Below, piece by piece: positions 27,526 to 35,691 of a stretch of DNA of 64,000 nt. Under the pieces are notes generated by a model. The model was not told the origin of the DNA. It worked only from the letters and a program-made list of their open reading frames with translations, and searched no databases. How positions within the stretch are numbered: the stretch's first letter is position 1; every line of letters starts with the position of its first letter. A program made the translations under genes and the position numbers. Origin of the DNA: CAWCTB01 sp963798275 (lineage in GTDB: Bacteria > Acidobacteriota > Terriglobia > Terriglobales > Acidobacteriaceae); contig CAWCTB010000023.1 in NCBI GenBank assembly GCA_963798275.1, positions 1 to 64,000 on the forward strand, read 5' to 3'.

Positions 27526-28395
27526 CTAGAAAGTGGTGCCAGCCGTGCTGTTGTTCATTTCGTTGGCTTCGCCACCGTGGCACTCGCGGCAGAACTGCGC
27601 CGTCTGGTTAGCGCCGACGGTTGTGCTGCCCGGGTTGTAAGGTGCGCGGACGAAGAACATCGTCTGGTAGTAGCCGGAAGGCAGACCCGACTTCGCGCCC
27701 TGGGTGACCTTCACCACGTTCATCACGTGCTGGTTGTGGCAGGTGGTGCAGGTGACCACCGGGGTGCCGTTGTAGTTGCCGGGGCTCACGAAGAAGCCGT
27801 AGTTCTGCACGAACTGGTACATCTTGGTGCCCTGGGGATAGGTGATTGCGCCGTTGACGATGACGCAGTCCCAGTTGTACTGGCCGCCGCAACCGATCGC
27901 GGCATTCAGTCCCACCGGGTGATCGTTCAGGTAGTTGCCCGCCGTGGTGCCGTCGTTTCCGAGCAGGGTCGGAATCGTGTTGTAGGTACCGTAGGTGGAG
28001 GGCAGGGTCTCGTATACCGCATTCTTCATCATCGCGCCCTTGGCGAGGTTGCCGTCATGGCAACTCAGGCACTCGGTGATGTTGCGATCAGGGGTAGTGG
28101 CATCCAGGCCGGGCAGGGTCTCGGTCCAGGTCCCGCTGTCGCCAAACTGAAGCGTCTGGCCAACGAGCGAGCCTACATCCTGGCCCCACAGAGCGTGGTT
28201 GCCAGCCTGGGCATAAGCGGTCTTGGCTGCGCCGTTGCCGTACGAGCCGCTGTGCGGAGCGTGGCAGGCCGCGCAACCCCGGCCGTAGTTAAGGTGGGCA
28301 CCGAGAACGTCGTTCGGCGGCGCGTAACCGATTTGCGCCACCGCGAACGTCATGGCGAAGGCGACGAATAGAACAACTAGCATTACTTTCTTCAT
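27526..28395 (-). CDS. Secreted tetrahaem c-type cytochrome
   Basis: A 289-residue protein with a clear signal peptide ('MLVVLFVAFAMTFAVA'). Four haem sites: CAACH, CLSCH, CTTCH and CRECH. Long Gly/Asn/Tyr-rich stretches separate them. The ATG at 28395 is preceded by GGAGGT. It is the first gene of the unit tetrahaem cytochrome, isomerase, beta-barrel, NHL protein, 12-site cytochrome, with a long upstream region of over 1 kb. It probably shuttles electrons to the conduit. The gap to the isomerase gene is 66 bp. Confidence 0.87.
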   Translation of the reverse strand: MKKVMLVVLFVAFAMTFAVAQIGYAPPNDVLGAHLNYGRGCAACHAPHSGSYGNGAAKTAYAQAGNHALWGQDVGSLVGQTLQFGDSGTWTETLPGLDATTPDRNITECLSCHDGNLAKGAMMKNAVYETLPSTYGTYNTIPTLLGNDGTTAGNYLNDHPVGLNAAIGCGGQYNWDCVIVNGAITYPQGTKMYQFVQNYGFFVSPGNYNGTPVVTCTTCHNQHVMNVVKVTQGAKSGLPSGYYQTMFFVRAPYNPGSTTVGANQTAQFCRECHGGEANEMNNSTAGTTF

Positions 28396-28561
28396 GAAGA
28401 AATGACCTCCAGATTTATACTGCAACGATCTGAAATACTTGGAGGCTAGGCCCCATCGACCTCCGTCCTAGATATATGCAACTGCCTCGCCGTATTCAAG
28501 GCCTGCTTGAGTAGAGCGTAAGCTACAGATTTCAGATATTTTGCTGGTTTCGGAACGAATC

Positions 28562-28575
28562 GTGACGAGCGTCAC
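28562..28575. promoter_or_regulatory. CRP/FNR-family-like palindrome
   Basis: GTGACGAGCGTCAC is a perfect palindrome around a central AG. With its flank it reads CGTGA-N6-TCACA, one mismatch from the TGTGA-N6-TCACA consensus. It lies about 167 bp upstream of the tetrahaem cytochrome start, compatible with control of the electron-transfer unit by a CRP/FNR-type regulator (inference). Confidence 0.4.
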
Positions 28576-28685
28576 ATGTGGGTGAAAAGAGCCAACTTCC
28601 CCAGGGCTCTGGTGAAATCCCGCAGTTACATCAAGTTAGAGGGTGGAAGGGCAGGTTCGGGGGGAAAAGAGTGGCTGGCAGGCAG

Positions 28686-28721
28686 TTGCCAGGAAAGGCG
28701 ACTGGCGGCGATTCCTGGCAA
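28686..28721. promoter_or_regulatory. 10-bp perfect inverted repeat
   Basis: TTGCCAGGAA (28686-28695) and TTCCTGGCAA (28712-28721) with a 16-nt spacer, followed by TCCTTTTAG. It could be an operator dimer site or, on the plus strand, a weak terminator. It lies in the long upstream region of the cytochrome unit. Confidence 0.4.
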
Positions 28722-28795
28722 TCCTTTTAGTCTAGAACCTACCGCTGACGCAGGGCGCGATTTTGCGACAGCGGCGGATGGGCGGCTGCAGCGAT

Positions 28796-28920
28796 TTCCC
28801 TCTCGATTTTCTCTGGATATTATTGAAAATAATAAGACTATATTTTTGTAGTAACATTGTTTTACATCAACATAGCAAAAATTATTGCTATATCAACATC
28901 TTCACATTTAAATGTCTTTA
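28796..28920. other. AT-rich island
   Basis: About 125 bp of strongly AT-rich sequence in an otherwise GC-rich window. It includes the hairpin ATAGCAA / TTGCTAT (28872-28891) flanked by direct ATCAACA repeats (28866-28872 and 28892-28898). It might be a promoter or UP-element region, or a small acquired fragment. Confidence 0.45.
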
Positions 28921-29082
28921 CCCCAATAGACTTTGCGATGCGGGTGCGGCGCTCCCAGAGGCGGCGCGGCAGTTGGACGGAAGGAAACCCGGGCGACATC
29001 CGGATTCATGCGGGAGGCGGAGGCATCGCTGGCTGGCGTTTCTTGCCGTCCCTGCCGGGGCTTTGATTTTTCTCCCACTTTA

Positions 29083-29240
29083 CCCAGTGCTGAAGCGCTG
29101 GGCTAAGCTCTTTTGCCCATTTCTGGGCTGGTTCTTCGCGTGTTCTTACCACAGTCGCGATCAAAAGCTGGTACTCACGCACACTCCGAAGCGCCGAGCT
29201 AAGCTCTCTCGCCCTCGATGGCTATCCCGGGCTGGTCATC
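29083..29240 (+). repeat. Two diverged copies of a CCCAG-TGAA-CTGGG hairpin repeat
   Basis: The first copy has CCCAGTGC-TGAA-GCGCTGGG (29083-29102) followed by CTAAGCTCTTTTGCCC. The second (about 29182-29240) has a degraded hairpin, then CTAAGCTCTCTCGCCC and ends GGGCTGG. The shared CTAAGCTCT core shows they are the same element about 100 bp apart. It resembles, but is not identical to, the twin-hairpin repeat elsewhere in the window. Confidence 0.55.
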
Positions 29241-29436
29241 TGGGACGGGACCCTCGGGGCCTGTTCCGTTCCGGTCATGCAGAGGGATCCACGGTAGCCA
29301 TGCTTTGATCTTGAGGCGGCGGGAACACAGCGTGGGGCTAAGCCGGGCCGCGTTGTTCTAGCCGGCGGAGGAGCGCGGGGAAAGTGCAAAGCTCATCATC
29401 CGGCAGGGAAGGCCGACGCTGCCGGATCAGCACCCC

Positions 29437-30828
29437 TCATTTTGGAGGGGTGGCTGGGGTGGTGGCCGTCTGGGGCGCAGTGTCTGGTTTCGGGGCTTCC
29501 TTGGTCGCCGGGACGGTTGGGGTCGCGGTCTGGGGCTTGGGAGCTTCCTTGGTTGCCGGGGTGGTGGCGGTCGCGTCTGACTTAGCCTGCTGAGTCGAGT
29601 TCGCCGGTGCCGGATTGGCGTCGGGCCCATTCAGCTTGGCGCGTTCCTCCTTCAACTGGGCCGCCTCAGCATCGGTGATGTAACGGAACTGCTGCACCCG
29701 TCCCCAGGGATACTGCTCGGAGACGAAGACCTGGTTTTTGTCGTCGATGGCGATGCCCATGGGATCGTTGAACCGGCCCAAGGCGCGTCCTGGACCGCCG
29801 ACATAGGCGAGCAGCTCTCCGTCCTGGTTATAGATCTGGACGAGCGCCAGACCGGTATCGACCACCCAGATATGGCCGTCGCTGTCGACGGCAATGCCCT
29901 TGGGGCGCTTGAAGCAGCCGATGGCGTCACAATGTTTGCCAAACTGCTTGATGAACTTGCCTTCGGCATCGAACATCTCGACCCGCCAGTTGAGGGTGTC
30001 GGTGACGTAGATATTGCCGTCCTTATCCACGGCCACGTCGGTGGGCAGAGCGAAATCGCCCGGGGTGGTCAAGGTATGCTTCTTCCCGGTCGTACCGATC
30101 TTGCGCAACAGTTTAAGAGTGTCAGCGTCGTAGACCAGGACCTGGTCGAGCTGGGTGTCTACGACGTAGAGGAAGCGGTTTTCCTTGTCGATGGCCAGAC
30201 CCACGGGATCGACCAGGCCCTCATTGATCTGGGCCACGACCTGGTGCTTGGGGTTGAAGACGAGCACCTTGCCCAGCTTGCCGTCGGAAACGAAGAGCCG
30301 GTCATTGTCGTCGACGGCGACCGAGTTGATCATGCCGAAGTGGGCCTCGAAGCCGTTGCGGATGAGTTCCGCTTCCTTGTTTTCGATGTTGAAGACGAAG
30401 ATCGCGCCCACCTTCTGGTCGGCCACGTAGAGATGTCCCTTCGAGTCCGCCGTCATGCCGTAGGGCCCCAGCAACTGGAAGGGAAAGTTCTTGCCGCTGA
30501 ACTTGTCGCTGACGGGCTGAGCGCCGGCGAGGCGATCCATCCAGGTTTGCTTGGGCTTGGTGGTATCGACGGAGTAGTCGATCTTCATCCCGGCAAAATA
30601 CTGGGTGTAGCGGATGCGCGGGATGTTAGGGGGCTCGGGCCAGACCAGTTTGGTAATGTCCACCTGCGGCCTGGGTTCGGCAGGCTTGGTGGCGGTGTTG
30701 GCGACTTTCTTCTTTTTCTTGGAGTCGGCGTGGGCCGCACCGGGCACCACGAAGGTGAGGCCGAGTAAAAACAGCAACACGATGGCCGATTTTCTGATCT
30801 GGGTTGGGGTCCACTGAAAGTCAAACAT
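29437..30828 (-). CDS. Exported NHL-repeat beta-propeller with Pro/Thr/Lys-rich tail
   Basis: A 463-residue protein with a signal peptide ('SAIVLLFLLGLTFVVPGAAHA') followed by a Lys run. Six NHL-like blades are visible, for example 'PYGMTADSKGHLYVAD', 'INSVAVDDNDRLFVSD', 'PVGLAIDKENRFLYVVD', 'PTDVAVDKDGNIYVTD', 'PKGIAVDSDGHIWVVD' and 'PMGIAIDDKNQVFVSE'. The last 55 residues are a low-complexity Ala/Pro/Thr tail with two 'ATKEAPKP' repeats. It starts two bases after the stop of the 16-haem cytochrome (TAATTATG) and so is coupled to it. Like its paralogue at 23.4-24.5 kb, it probably serves surface electron transfer, perhaps as a scaffold (inference). Confidence 0.87.
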   Translation of the reverse strand: MFDFQWTPTQIRKSAIVLLFLLGLTFVVPGAAHADSKKKKKVANTATKPAEPRPQVDITKLVWPEPPNIPRIRYTQYFAGMKIDYSVDTTKPKQTWMDRLAGAQPVSDKFSGKNFPFQLLGPYGMTADSKGHLYVADQKVGAIFVFNIENKEAELIRNGFEAHFGMINSVAVDDNDRLFVSDGKLGKVLVFNPKHQVVAQINEGLVDPVGLAIDKENRFLYVVDTQLDQVLVYDADTLKLLRKIGTTGKKHTLTTPGDFALPTDVAVDKDGNIYVTDTLNWRVEMFDAEGKFIKQFGKHCDAIGCFKRPKGIAVDSDGHIWVVDTGLALVQIYNQDGELLAYVGGPGRALGRFNDPMGIAIDDKNQVFVSEQYPWGRVQQFRYITDAEAAQLKEERAKLNGPDANPAPANSTQQAKSDATATTPATKEAPKPQTATPTVPATKEAPKPDTAPQTATTPATPPK

Positions 30829-30830
30829 AA

Positions 30831-32270
30831 TTACTGCCTCTCCCCGGTTTTCGTCATGTCCATGCGGTTCTTGTGGCAGGTGTCGCAGAAAGCCATATTA
30901 TCCGGCTCATCGTTCACCAGCATCATGGGCTGGCCGCCACTATGGGGCTGGTGACAGGTGAGGCAGCTCAAGTGCTTCAAGACTTTGCCCGGATTGGCTG
31001 GATCCATCAGGTCGGAAACCGGGTGATTCTGCACCGGATGGCCCAGTCCATACTTCAGCGGCAACAGCACTGCCTTGTTCTTTTCAAAGTAATCTGCCGG
31101 CAGCTTCACCTGGCCGTTGAAGATAGTGATGAGATGTTGGGCCTCGAGAATTTGCGGCTGGGTATCGTTGCCGTGACATTCGAGGCAAAGAGCGTTGCCC
31201 TTCACCCGCAGGAGCTTGTCATTGTCGCCGCCGTGCGGCTCATGGCAGATGGCACATCCTTGCTGGAAGGCGGGCTGGTGATGCACCGGTTTCTTCAGCA
31301 GGTCGGCTATGTCGCTGTGGCAGGCAAGACAGGCTGAGACCGGGCCGGGCTGCAGGAATCCGGGCGACGTGCCGGCATGGGGATTGTGGCAGGTGGTGCA
31401 GTCGCCCTGGGCGCCGGGATGCTGTACTTTCGCGTTCTTGATCTTGTCGGCCTGGTCGCTATGACAGGCGATGCAGATGTCGTTCACCTGGGGTTGGGTG
31501 AGTACAACTTTGCCATCCTTGGCCGGCTGATGGCAGACATCGCACTGCTGCCCGGCGAAGGGCGGATGGGTAAACGTCTGCATTAACTTGGGCTGCGACG
31601 ACTGGTGAGGATTGTGACACTGCACGCAATTGGCGGTGGCAAAGGGTTGTCCGTGGTGAGCCTTGATGAGGTCGTCGGACTTCACGTCGTGGCAGTCGAT
31701 ACACAGCGCCGGGGTTGCCTTGGTGAGGTGATAGTCAAATTCCTGCTGGCCCTTCTCGCCGACCTTGTGGGTAACGTGGCAGGTGTCGCAACCCATATCG
31801 AGGGCGAGGTGGCGGCTGCCTTTTTCCGGGACGTTCAGGCCCTGGTTGTGGCACTCCAGACAGAGGTTCTCGCCTTTGCCGCCGGACTCCGGCTTGAGCA
31901 ACTGGTATTTGTTGTCGGACTGATGGGGACTGTGGCACTTGAGGCAGTCGCGTACTGCCGGAGGATGGATCGTCCCCTTCAGATCGGCAGCATTCATGTC
32001 GGCGTGGCAGGTGATGCAAAGAGCGGCCGGGGTCGGGGTGATGAGCCTGATCCGGGTGACATCTTTGGTGACCCGGATTTCGTGACAGGCGGTGCAACCC
32101 GCGGCGATGGCGGAATGAACGAACTTGCCCTTGGCTTTATCTTCGTGGCACTGGACACAAGTGGCCGTGTCGGCGTTCTTCTCCAGTGGGACCGGGTGAA
32201 TGGCAGCAAAGAGAAAACTGGTGCTGACAAAGAAGGCGACACCCAGGATCACCCGAACTGCCTTGCTCAC
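30831..32270 (-). CDS. Sixteen-haem c-type cytochrome
   Basis: A 479-residue exported protein with sixteen CxxCH sites, about one per 30 residues. The N-terminal hydrophobic segment 'AVRVILGVAFFVSTSFLFAA' is a signal peptide. Most sites fall in repeats of the doubled-CxxCH type, with a second His further on in 'NPHQSS', 'SPHQSD' and 'EPHGGD' segments. I chose the GTG at 32270, 4 nt after GGAGGTAGGT, over an in-frame TTG at 32282 which lies inside the Shine-Dalgarno. High haem density suits a molecular wire in the periplasm or at the surface. It is divergent from the cytochrome maturation genes, which it needs. Confidence 0.9.
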   Translation of the reverse strand: MSKAVRVILGVAFFVSTSFLFAAIHPVPLEKNADTATCVQCHEDKAKGKFVHSAIAAGCTACHEIRVTKDVTRIRLITPTPAALCITCHADMNAADLKGTIHPPAVRDCLKCHSPHQSDNKYQLLKPESGGKGENLCLECHNQGLNVPEKGSRHLALDMGCDTCHVTHKVGEKGQQEFDYHLTKATPALCIDCHDVKSDDLIKAHHGQPFATANCVQCHNPHQSSQPKLMQTFTHPPFAGQQCDVCHQPAKDGKVVLTQPQVNDICIACHSDQADKIKNAKVQHPGAQGDCTTCHNPHAGTSPGFLQPGPVSACLACHSDIADLLKKPVHHQPAFQQGCAICHEPHGGDNDKLLRVKGNALCLECHGNDTQPQILEAQHLITIFNGQVKLPADYFEKNKAVLLPLKYGLGHPVQNHPVSDLMDPANPGKVLKHLSCLTCHQPHSGGQPMMLVNDEPDNMAFCDTCHKNRMDMTKTGERQ

Positions 32271-32679
32271 ACCTACCTCCAACCGTCACTGTACGCTTGT
32301 GCAATATCCATGCCGTCACCACCGGGACCTGCCGGGCGGAGCCGAGGTCAGGGTGGAAGTGGCTGAATCGTTGAGAGTTAGTCTAGTCGATTTTTGCCAA
32401 ACGTGGTGCTGGGAAGAGCCGAAGGCGAGGCCGGCAATGGGTTTTCCGCCGCAATGGGGCTGTGAAATTGCGCAGCATCCGACCACCAAAGGGTGCGCGG
32501 TTGGGGGGTGAACGTAGCGTTGAGTTGCGTGCTTTTGTCACCGGCTTGGGTGATATCGCTCAGTATCACTAATTCGGGCTGCTGCGCGTTGCCGGCTAAT
32601 CCGTTACTCGGCAGTAGCTTACAGGGTGCCAACGGGTTTGGTTGCAGACGTGCGTTATGGGAGTGTGGAAGGAGTCCGC
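32271..32679. other. Divergent promoter region, cytochrome / ResB
   Basis: About 410 bp with no convincing gene. An interrupted palindrome GTGATA-N8-TATCAC sits at 32550-32569, about 110 bp before the resB start, and may be an operator. Both the 16-haem cytochrome promoter (minus) and the resB promoter (plus) should lie here. Confidence 0.4.
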
Positions 32680-34140
32680 ATGGCCTTCAACGTACTATCG
32701 ATACCAAAGCGTTTCCATAAGACACTCTCGAATCTGCGCACCGGAATCGTTCTTTTGTTGCTGGTGGTGATCGCCTCGGCGCTGGGGACATTTATTCTGC
32801 AACGCCCGGCTACGGATGCTCAAAAACTGCAGGCGGCCTACTCGCCGCAGGTACTGCAGTGGCTCGATCGACTGGGCCTCACCGACGTGTTTCACGCCTG
32901 GTGGTTTCTGACCTTGTTGACGCTGGTCAGTTTGAGCATCGTCTTTGTTTCGATCGAACGCTTTCCCAATGCCTGGCGCTTCTACGCGCGTCCCTATCGC
33001 AAAACCGACGCGCACTTCCGCGGGGCGAACGCCTACAAAGTTGAATTGCCGATCAAGAGCGCCGAAGCGGGACTGAACGCCGCGGAACGGGCGCTGAAGA
33101 AGCTGCACTGGCCGGTGGAGCGCGTCACGGATAACCGCGAGTCGTCGCTGTATTCGGAGAAGCATCGTTTTTCGGTGATGGCGGTGTATGTCATCCATGC
33201 CAGCCTGCTGTTGATCTTTCTGGGCGGGATCATCGATGGCGTGTTCGGCTACCGCGGCTTCATGAGCCTGGTTCGCGGCCAGCAGAGCAACGTCATCGAG
33301 ATGCAGGACGGCAGCAAGAAACAGATTCCGTTCAGCGTGAAGTGTTACAGCGCGGGCCAGGAGAACTATCCCGATGGATCTCCCAAGCGCTGGTGGTCGA
33401 AGCTGGCGGTGGTGAAAGACGGCAAGGAAGTGGAGACGAAAGAGATCGTAGTTAACGATCCACTGACTTACCAGGGCTTGCGCTTTTACCAGGCGAGCTA
33501 CGGCATGACCGGCAAACTCGATGGACTGAAGTTGATTGCCACCCCGGAGGGCGGAACCGGCCGGGAAATAACCCTGCTGGCCAATGAACCGTACGACCTC
33601 GATTCCAACACCAGTGTCACGCTGGCGGAATACATCCCGGACTTTTTCATTCGCGACAACCAGGTGTTCAAGCGGTCGGACGATGCGGTGAACCCGGCGT
33701 TCCAACTGAAGGTAAAGGACAACGCGACTTCCCAGGATGCGACGCTGTGGCTCTTTCCGGCGTACAACCAGGCCGCACAAGGTCAGGAAACGGGCTACCA
33801 CTTCGAGTACCGCGACATGCAGATGGGTTACTTCACCGGGCTGGAGGTATCGCATGAGCCGGGACAGTGGTTTGTGTGGGCGGGCTGCCTGCTGATGGGC
33901 GTAGGACTGTTCGTCGCTTTCTACATGGTCCACATGCGGCTGTGGGTGACCGCCATACCCGATGCGAAGGGCAAGCTGGTGCTGTGGCTGGGAGGCGCGG
34001 CCAACAAGAACAAAGATCGCTTCGAGCAGAAGTTCAACGAAGTTGTCGACGAAATTCGCAAGGAAATTGACAGCACGTCAGGGGTTTCTCGAACTGCGCA
34101 GGTAGAGGAGCCGGAACTGAAACTGGCGGGCGTGAAATAA
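32680..34140 (+). CDS. resB: Cytochrome c biogenesis protein ResB (System II)
   Basis: A 486-residue membrane protein. The hydrophobic segment 'TGIVLLLLVVIASALGTFIL' near residue 20 carries the GT-x-I sequence of ResB/Ccs1; a helix follows near residue 75 ('WWFLTLLTLVSLSIVFVSIE'). Another helix is at about 170-190, then a large periplasmic domain, and a last helix at about 395-420 ('WAGCLLMGVGLFVAFYM'). With CcsA it presents apocytochrome and haem for thioether ligation on the outer side of the membrane. The ATG at 32680 follows AAGGAG; an earlier in-frame start exists but lacks a ribosome site. It is followed 17 bp later by the ccsA-like gene. Confidence 0.9.
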   Translation: MAFNVLSIPKRFHKTLSNLRTGIVLLLLVVIASALGTFILQRPATDAQKLQAAYSPQVLQWLDRLGLTDVFHAWWFLTLLTLVSLSIVFVSIERFPNAWRFYARPYRKTDAHFRGANAYKVELPIKSAEAGLNAAERALKKLHWPVERVTDNRESSLYSEKHRFSVMAVYVIHASLLLIFLGGIIDGVFGYRGFMSLVRGQQSNVIEMQDGSKKQIPFSVKCYSAGQENYPDGSPKRWWSKLAVVKDGKEVETKEIVVNDPLTYQGLRFYQASYGMTGKLDGLKLIATPEGGTGREITLLANEPYDLDSNTSVTLAEYIPDFFIRDNQVFKRSDDAVNPAFQLKVKDNATSQDATLWLFPAYNQAAQGQETGYHFEYRDMQMGYFTGLEVSHEPGQWFVWAGCLLMGVGLFVAFYMVHMRLWVTAIPDAKGKLVLWLGGAANKNKDRFEQKFNEVVDEIRKEIDSTSGVSRTAQVEEPELKLAGVK

Positions 34141-34157
34141 GACGGAGGAATGATTCA

Positions 34158-35576
34158 ATGTCGACTCGAGCACGAGTAACCCAACTGGAAACTCCCGCGA
34201 CCACCGGCGGCAACGCGTTGCTGGTCCTGGTAGGACTGGGAGTTGCCTTCCTGCTGATCACCGCTTTGCTGGGAGCCGCCAAGGCGGGGGGAAATCTTTT
34301 TACCGAAAGCAATCTTCTCTACGTGGCACTGATCTTCTATGCAGGTGCAGGCGCGTTGTACATGGGGTTCGGTGTAACCGGCATTTCGAAATACGTGAAG
34401 TACGCCTCGGTGGCGACGGCCCTGGGCTTCGCCGCCAACACTCTTGCGGTGGCACACCGCTGGTACCAGTCGGGGCGCCCGCCCTTTGCCAGCATCTATG
34501 AAATGCTGCTCAGCTTCGTGTGGACGCTGGCCGCTCTCACGTTGATCACCGAGAAGAAGTTTGGGGTCAAGATCATCGGCAGCATCACCATGCCGCTGGC
34601 GGTGGTGTGCGTCATCCTGATGCAATTGCTGCCGTCGGAAGTGCGGCCGCTGGTGCCGGCGCTGCAGTCCACGTGGCTGCACGTGCACGTTACCCTGGCG
34701 ATGTTGAGTTATGCCGCCTGCGCGGTGAGCTTTGCGCTGGCGATGATGTTCCTTATCCAGGACGATTTCCGCACCGACACATTTCTGGCCTGGACCAGTG
34801 GGCTGGTGAGCGCCATCTACGTGGCCATTCTGGCGACCCGCTTCGAGAAGTGGGGCGGTCTCTCGGTGACGGCCTGGGATGCGAAAGACAAGAGCGACAT
34901 GTTCCTGGGGCGCGGGGTGCGGCTGTTCGTGACCGTGCCCGACCTGGGCTGGCTGTTCGTGATCGCGGCACTGGGCGCGGTGGTTCCGTTAGCCCTGTAC
35001 TTCGTTTCGCGCATCAAGAAAGGCGACTCGTACCTCGCTGTGGCCAACAAGGCGGTGTTTGTCGGCATCCTGCTGCAAGTGGTGGTTCTGGGCGCGTTTG
35101 TTCTGCGAGTGAAGGATGCCAGCTACGCTTCGCCTTATCAGGATGGGTTGTATCCGACTTCGCTGGCGGCTTCGCCGTTCATCCTGGGCGGCCTGGTGAC
35201 GGGCGTTTTCGCCTCGCTGCTCTACTTGATGTTGCTGTGGCGGCGCAACGATTTGCAGAACCTGCTGCCCAGCGCTGACGTGCTCGACCGCGTAACCTAC
35301 AAGACGATCTGCATCGCGTTCCCGCTGCTCACCGGCATGATTGCCGCAGGAGCGTATTGGGCCAATCGCACCTGGGGTTCGTACTGGAGCTGGGACCCGA
35401 AGGAGACCTGGGCCGCGATCACGTGGCTGGTCTACGCCGGGTACCTGCACATGCGGGTCACGCGGGGCTGGCGGGGACGGCGCGCAGCCTATTTCGCAAT
35501 TCTGGGATTTGGTGTCGTGATCTTCACTTTCCTCGGCGTAACGTACCTGCTTCCCGGCTTACACGCATACGCATGA
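34158..35576 (+). CDS. ccsA: Cytochrome c biogenesis protein CcsA/ResC (haem handling)
   Basis: A 472-residue polytopic protein. The haem-handling tryptophan motif is present as 'WGSYWSWDPKETWAAITW' near residue 410, and paired His residues occur in 'AVAHRWY' and 'WLHVHVTLAMLSYA'. These define the CcsA/CcmF/CcmC superfamily. There are about eight or more helices, with an N-terminal extension of two helices. It conveys haem to the outside and forms the cytochrome c synthase with ResB. The ATG at 34158 lies 8-9 nt after GGAGG. The many c-type cytochromes encoded nearby are its likely clients. Confidence 0.9.
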   Translation: MSTRARVTQLETPATTGGNALLVLVGLGVAFLLITALLGAAKAGGNLFTESNLLYVALIFYAGAGALYMGFGVTGISKYVKYASVATALGFAANTLAVAHRWYQSGRPPFASIYEMLLSFVWTLAALTLITEKKFGVKIIGSITMPLAVVCVILMQLLPSEVRPLVPALQSTWLHVHVTLAMLSYAACAVSFALAMMFLIQDDFRTDTFLAWTSGLVSAIYVAILATRFEKWGGLSVTAWDAKDKSDMFLGRGVRLFVTVPDLGWLFVIAALGAVVPLALYFVSRIKKGDSYLAVANKAVFVGILLQVVVLGAFVLRVKDASYASPYQDGLYPTSLAASPFILGGLVTGVFASLLYLMLLWRRNDLQNLLPSADVLDRVTYKTICIAFPLLTGMIAAGAYWANRTWGSYWSWDPKETWAAITWLVYAGYLHMRVTRGWRGRRAAYFAILGFGVVIFTFLGVTYLLPGLHAYA

Positions 35577-35691
35577 GGAGCACAGGGCCGAAGGGAGCGG
35601 AACTGACTACGAGGAAGGCCCCACGAGTCAGCTTGGCTTCGTCGGCCCTGCTAATATCGGTAACCGGGCCTGAATAGGAAGTAGACGTCAG

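Larger units (their letters stand above)
28396..29436. other. Long intergenic region (1.04 kb) with several structural elements
   Basis: No gene is convincing here. The region holds, in order, a CRP/FNR-like palindrome (28562-28575), a 10-bp inverted repeat (28686-28721), an AT-rich island (about 28796-28920) with a small hairpin, and two diverged hairpin repeats (29083-29240). It separates the NHL/16-haem unit from the tetrahaem cytochrome unit, both on the minus strand, and should contain the latter's promoter. Confidence 0.5.

Noticed and set aside
28763..29308. Plus-strand open frame across the AT-rich island and hairpin repeats
   Set aside because: It runs through repeat copies and an AT-rich stretch, has no ribosome-binding site and no protein-like pattern.
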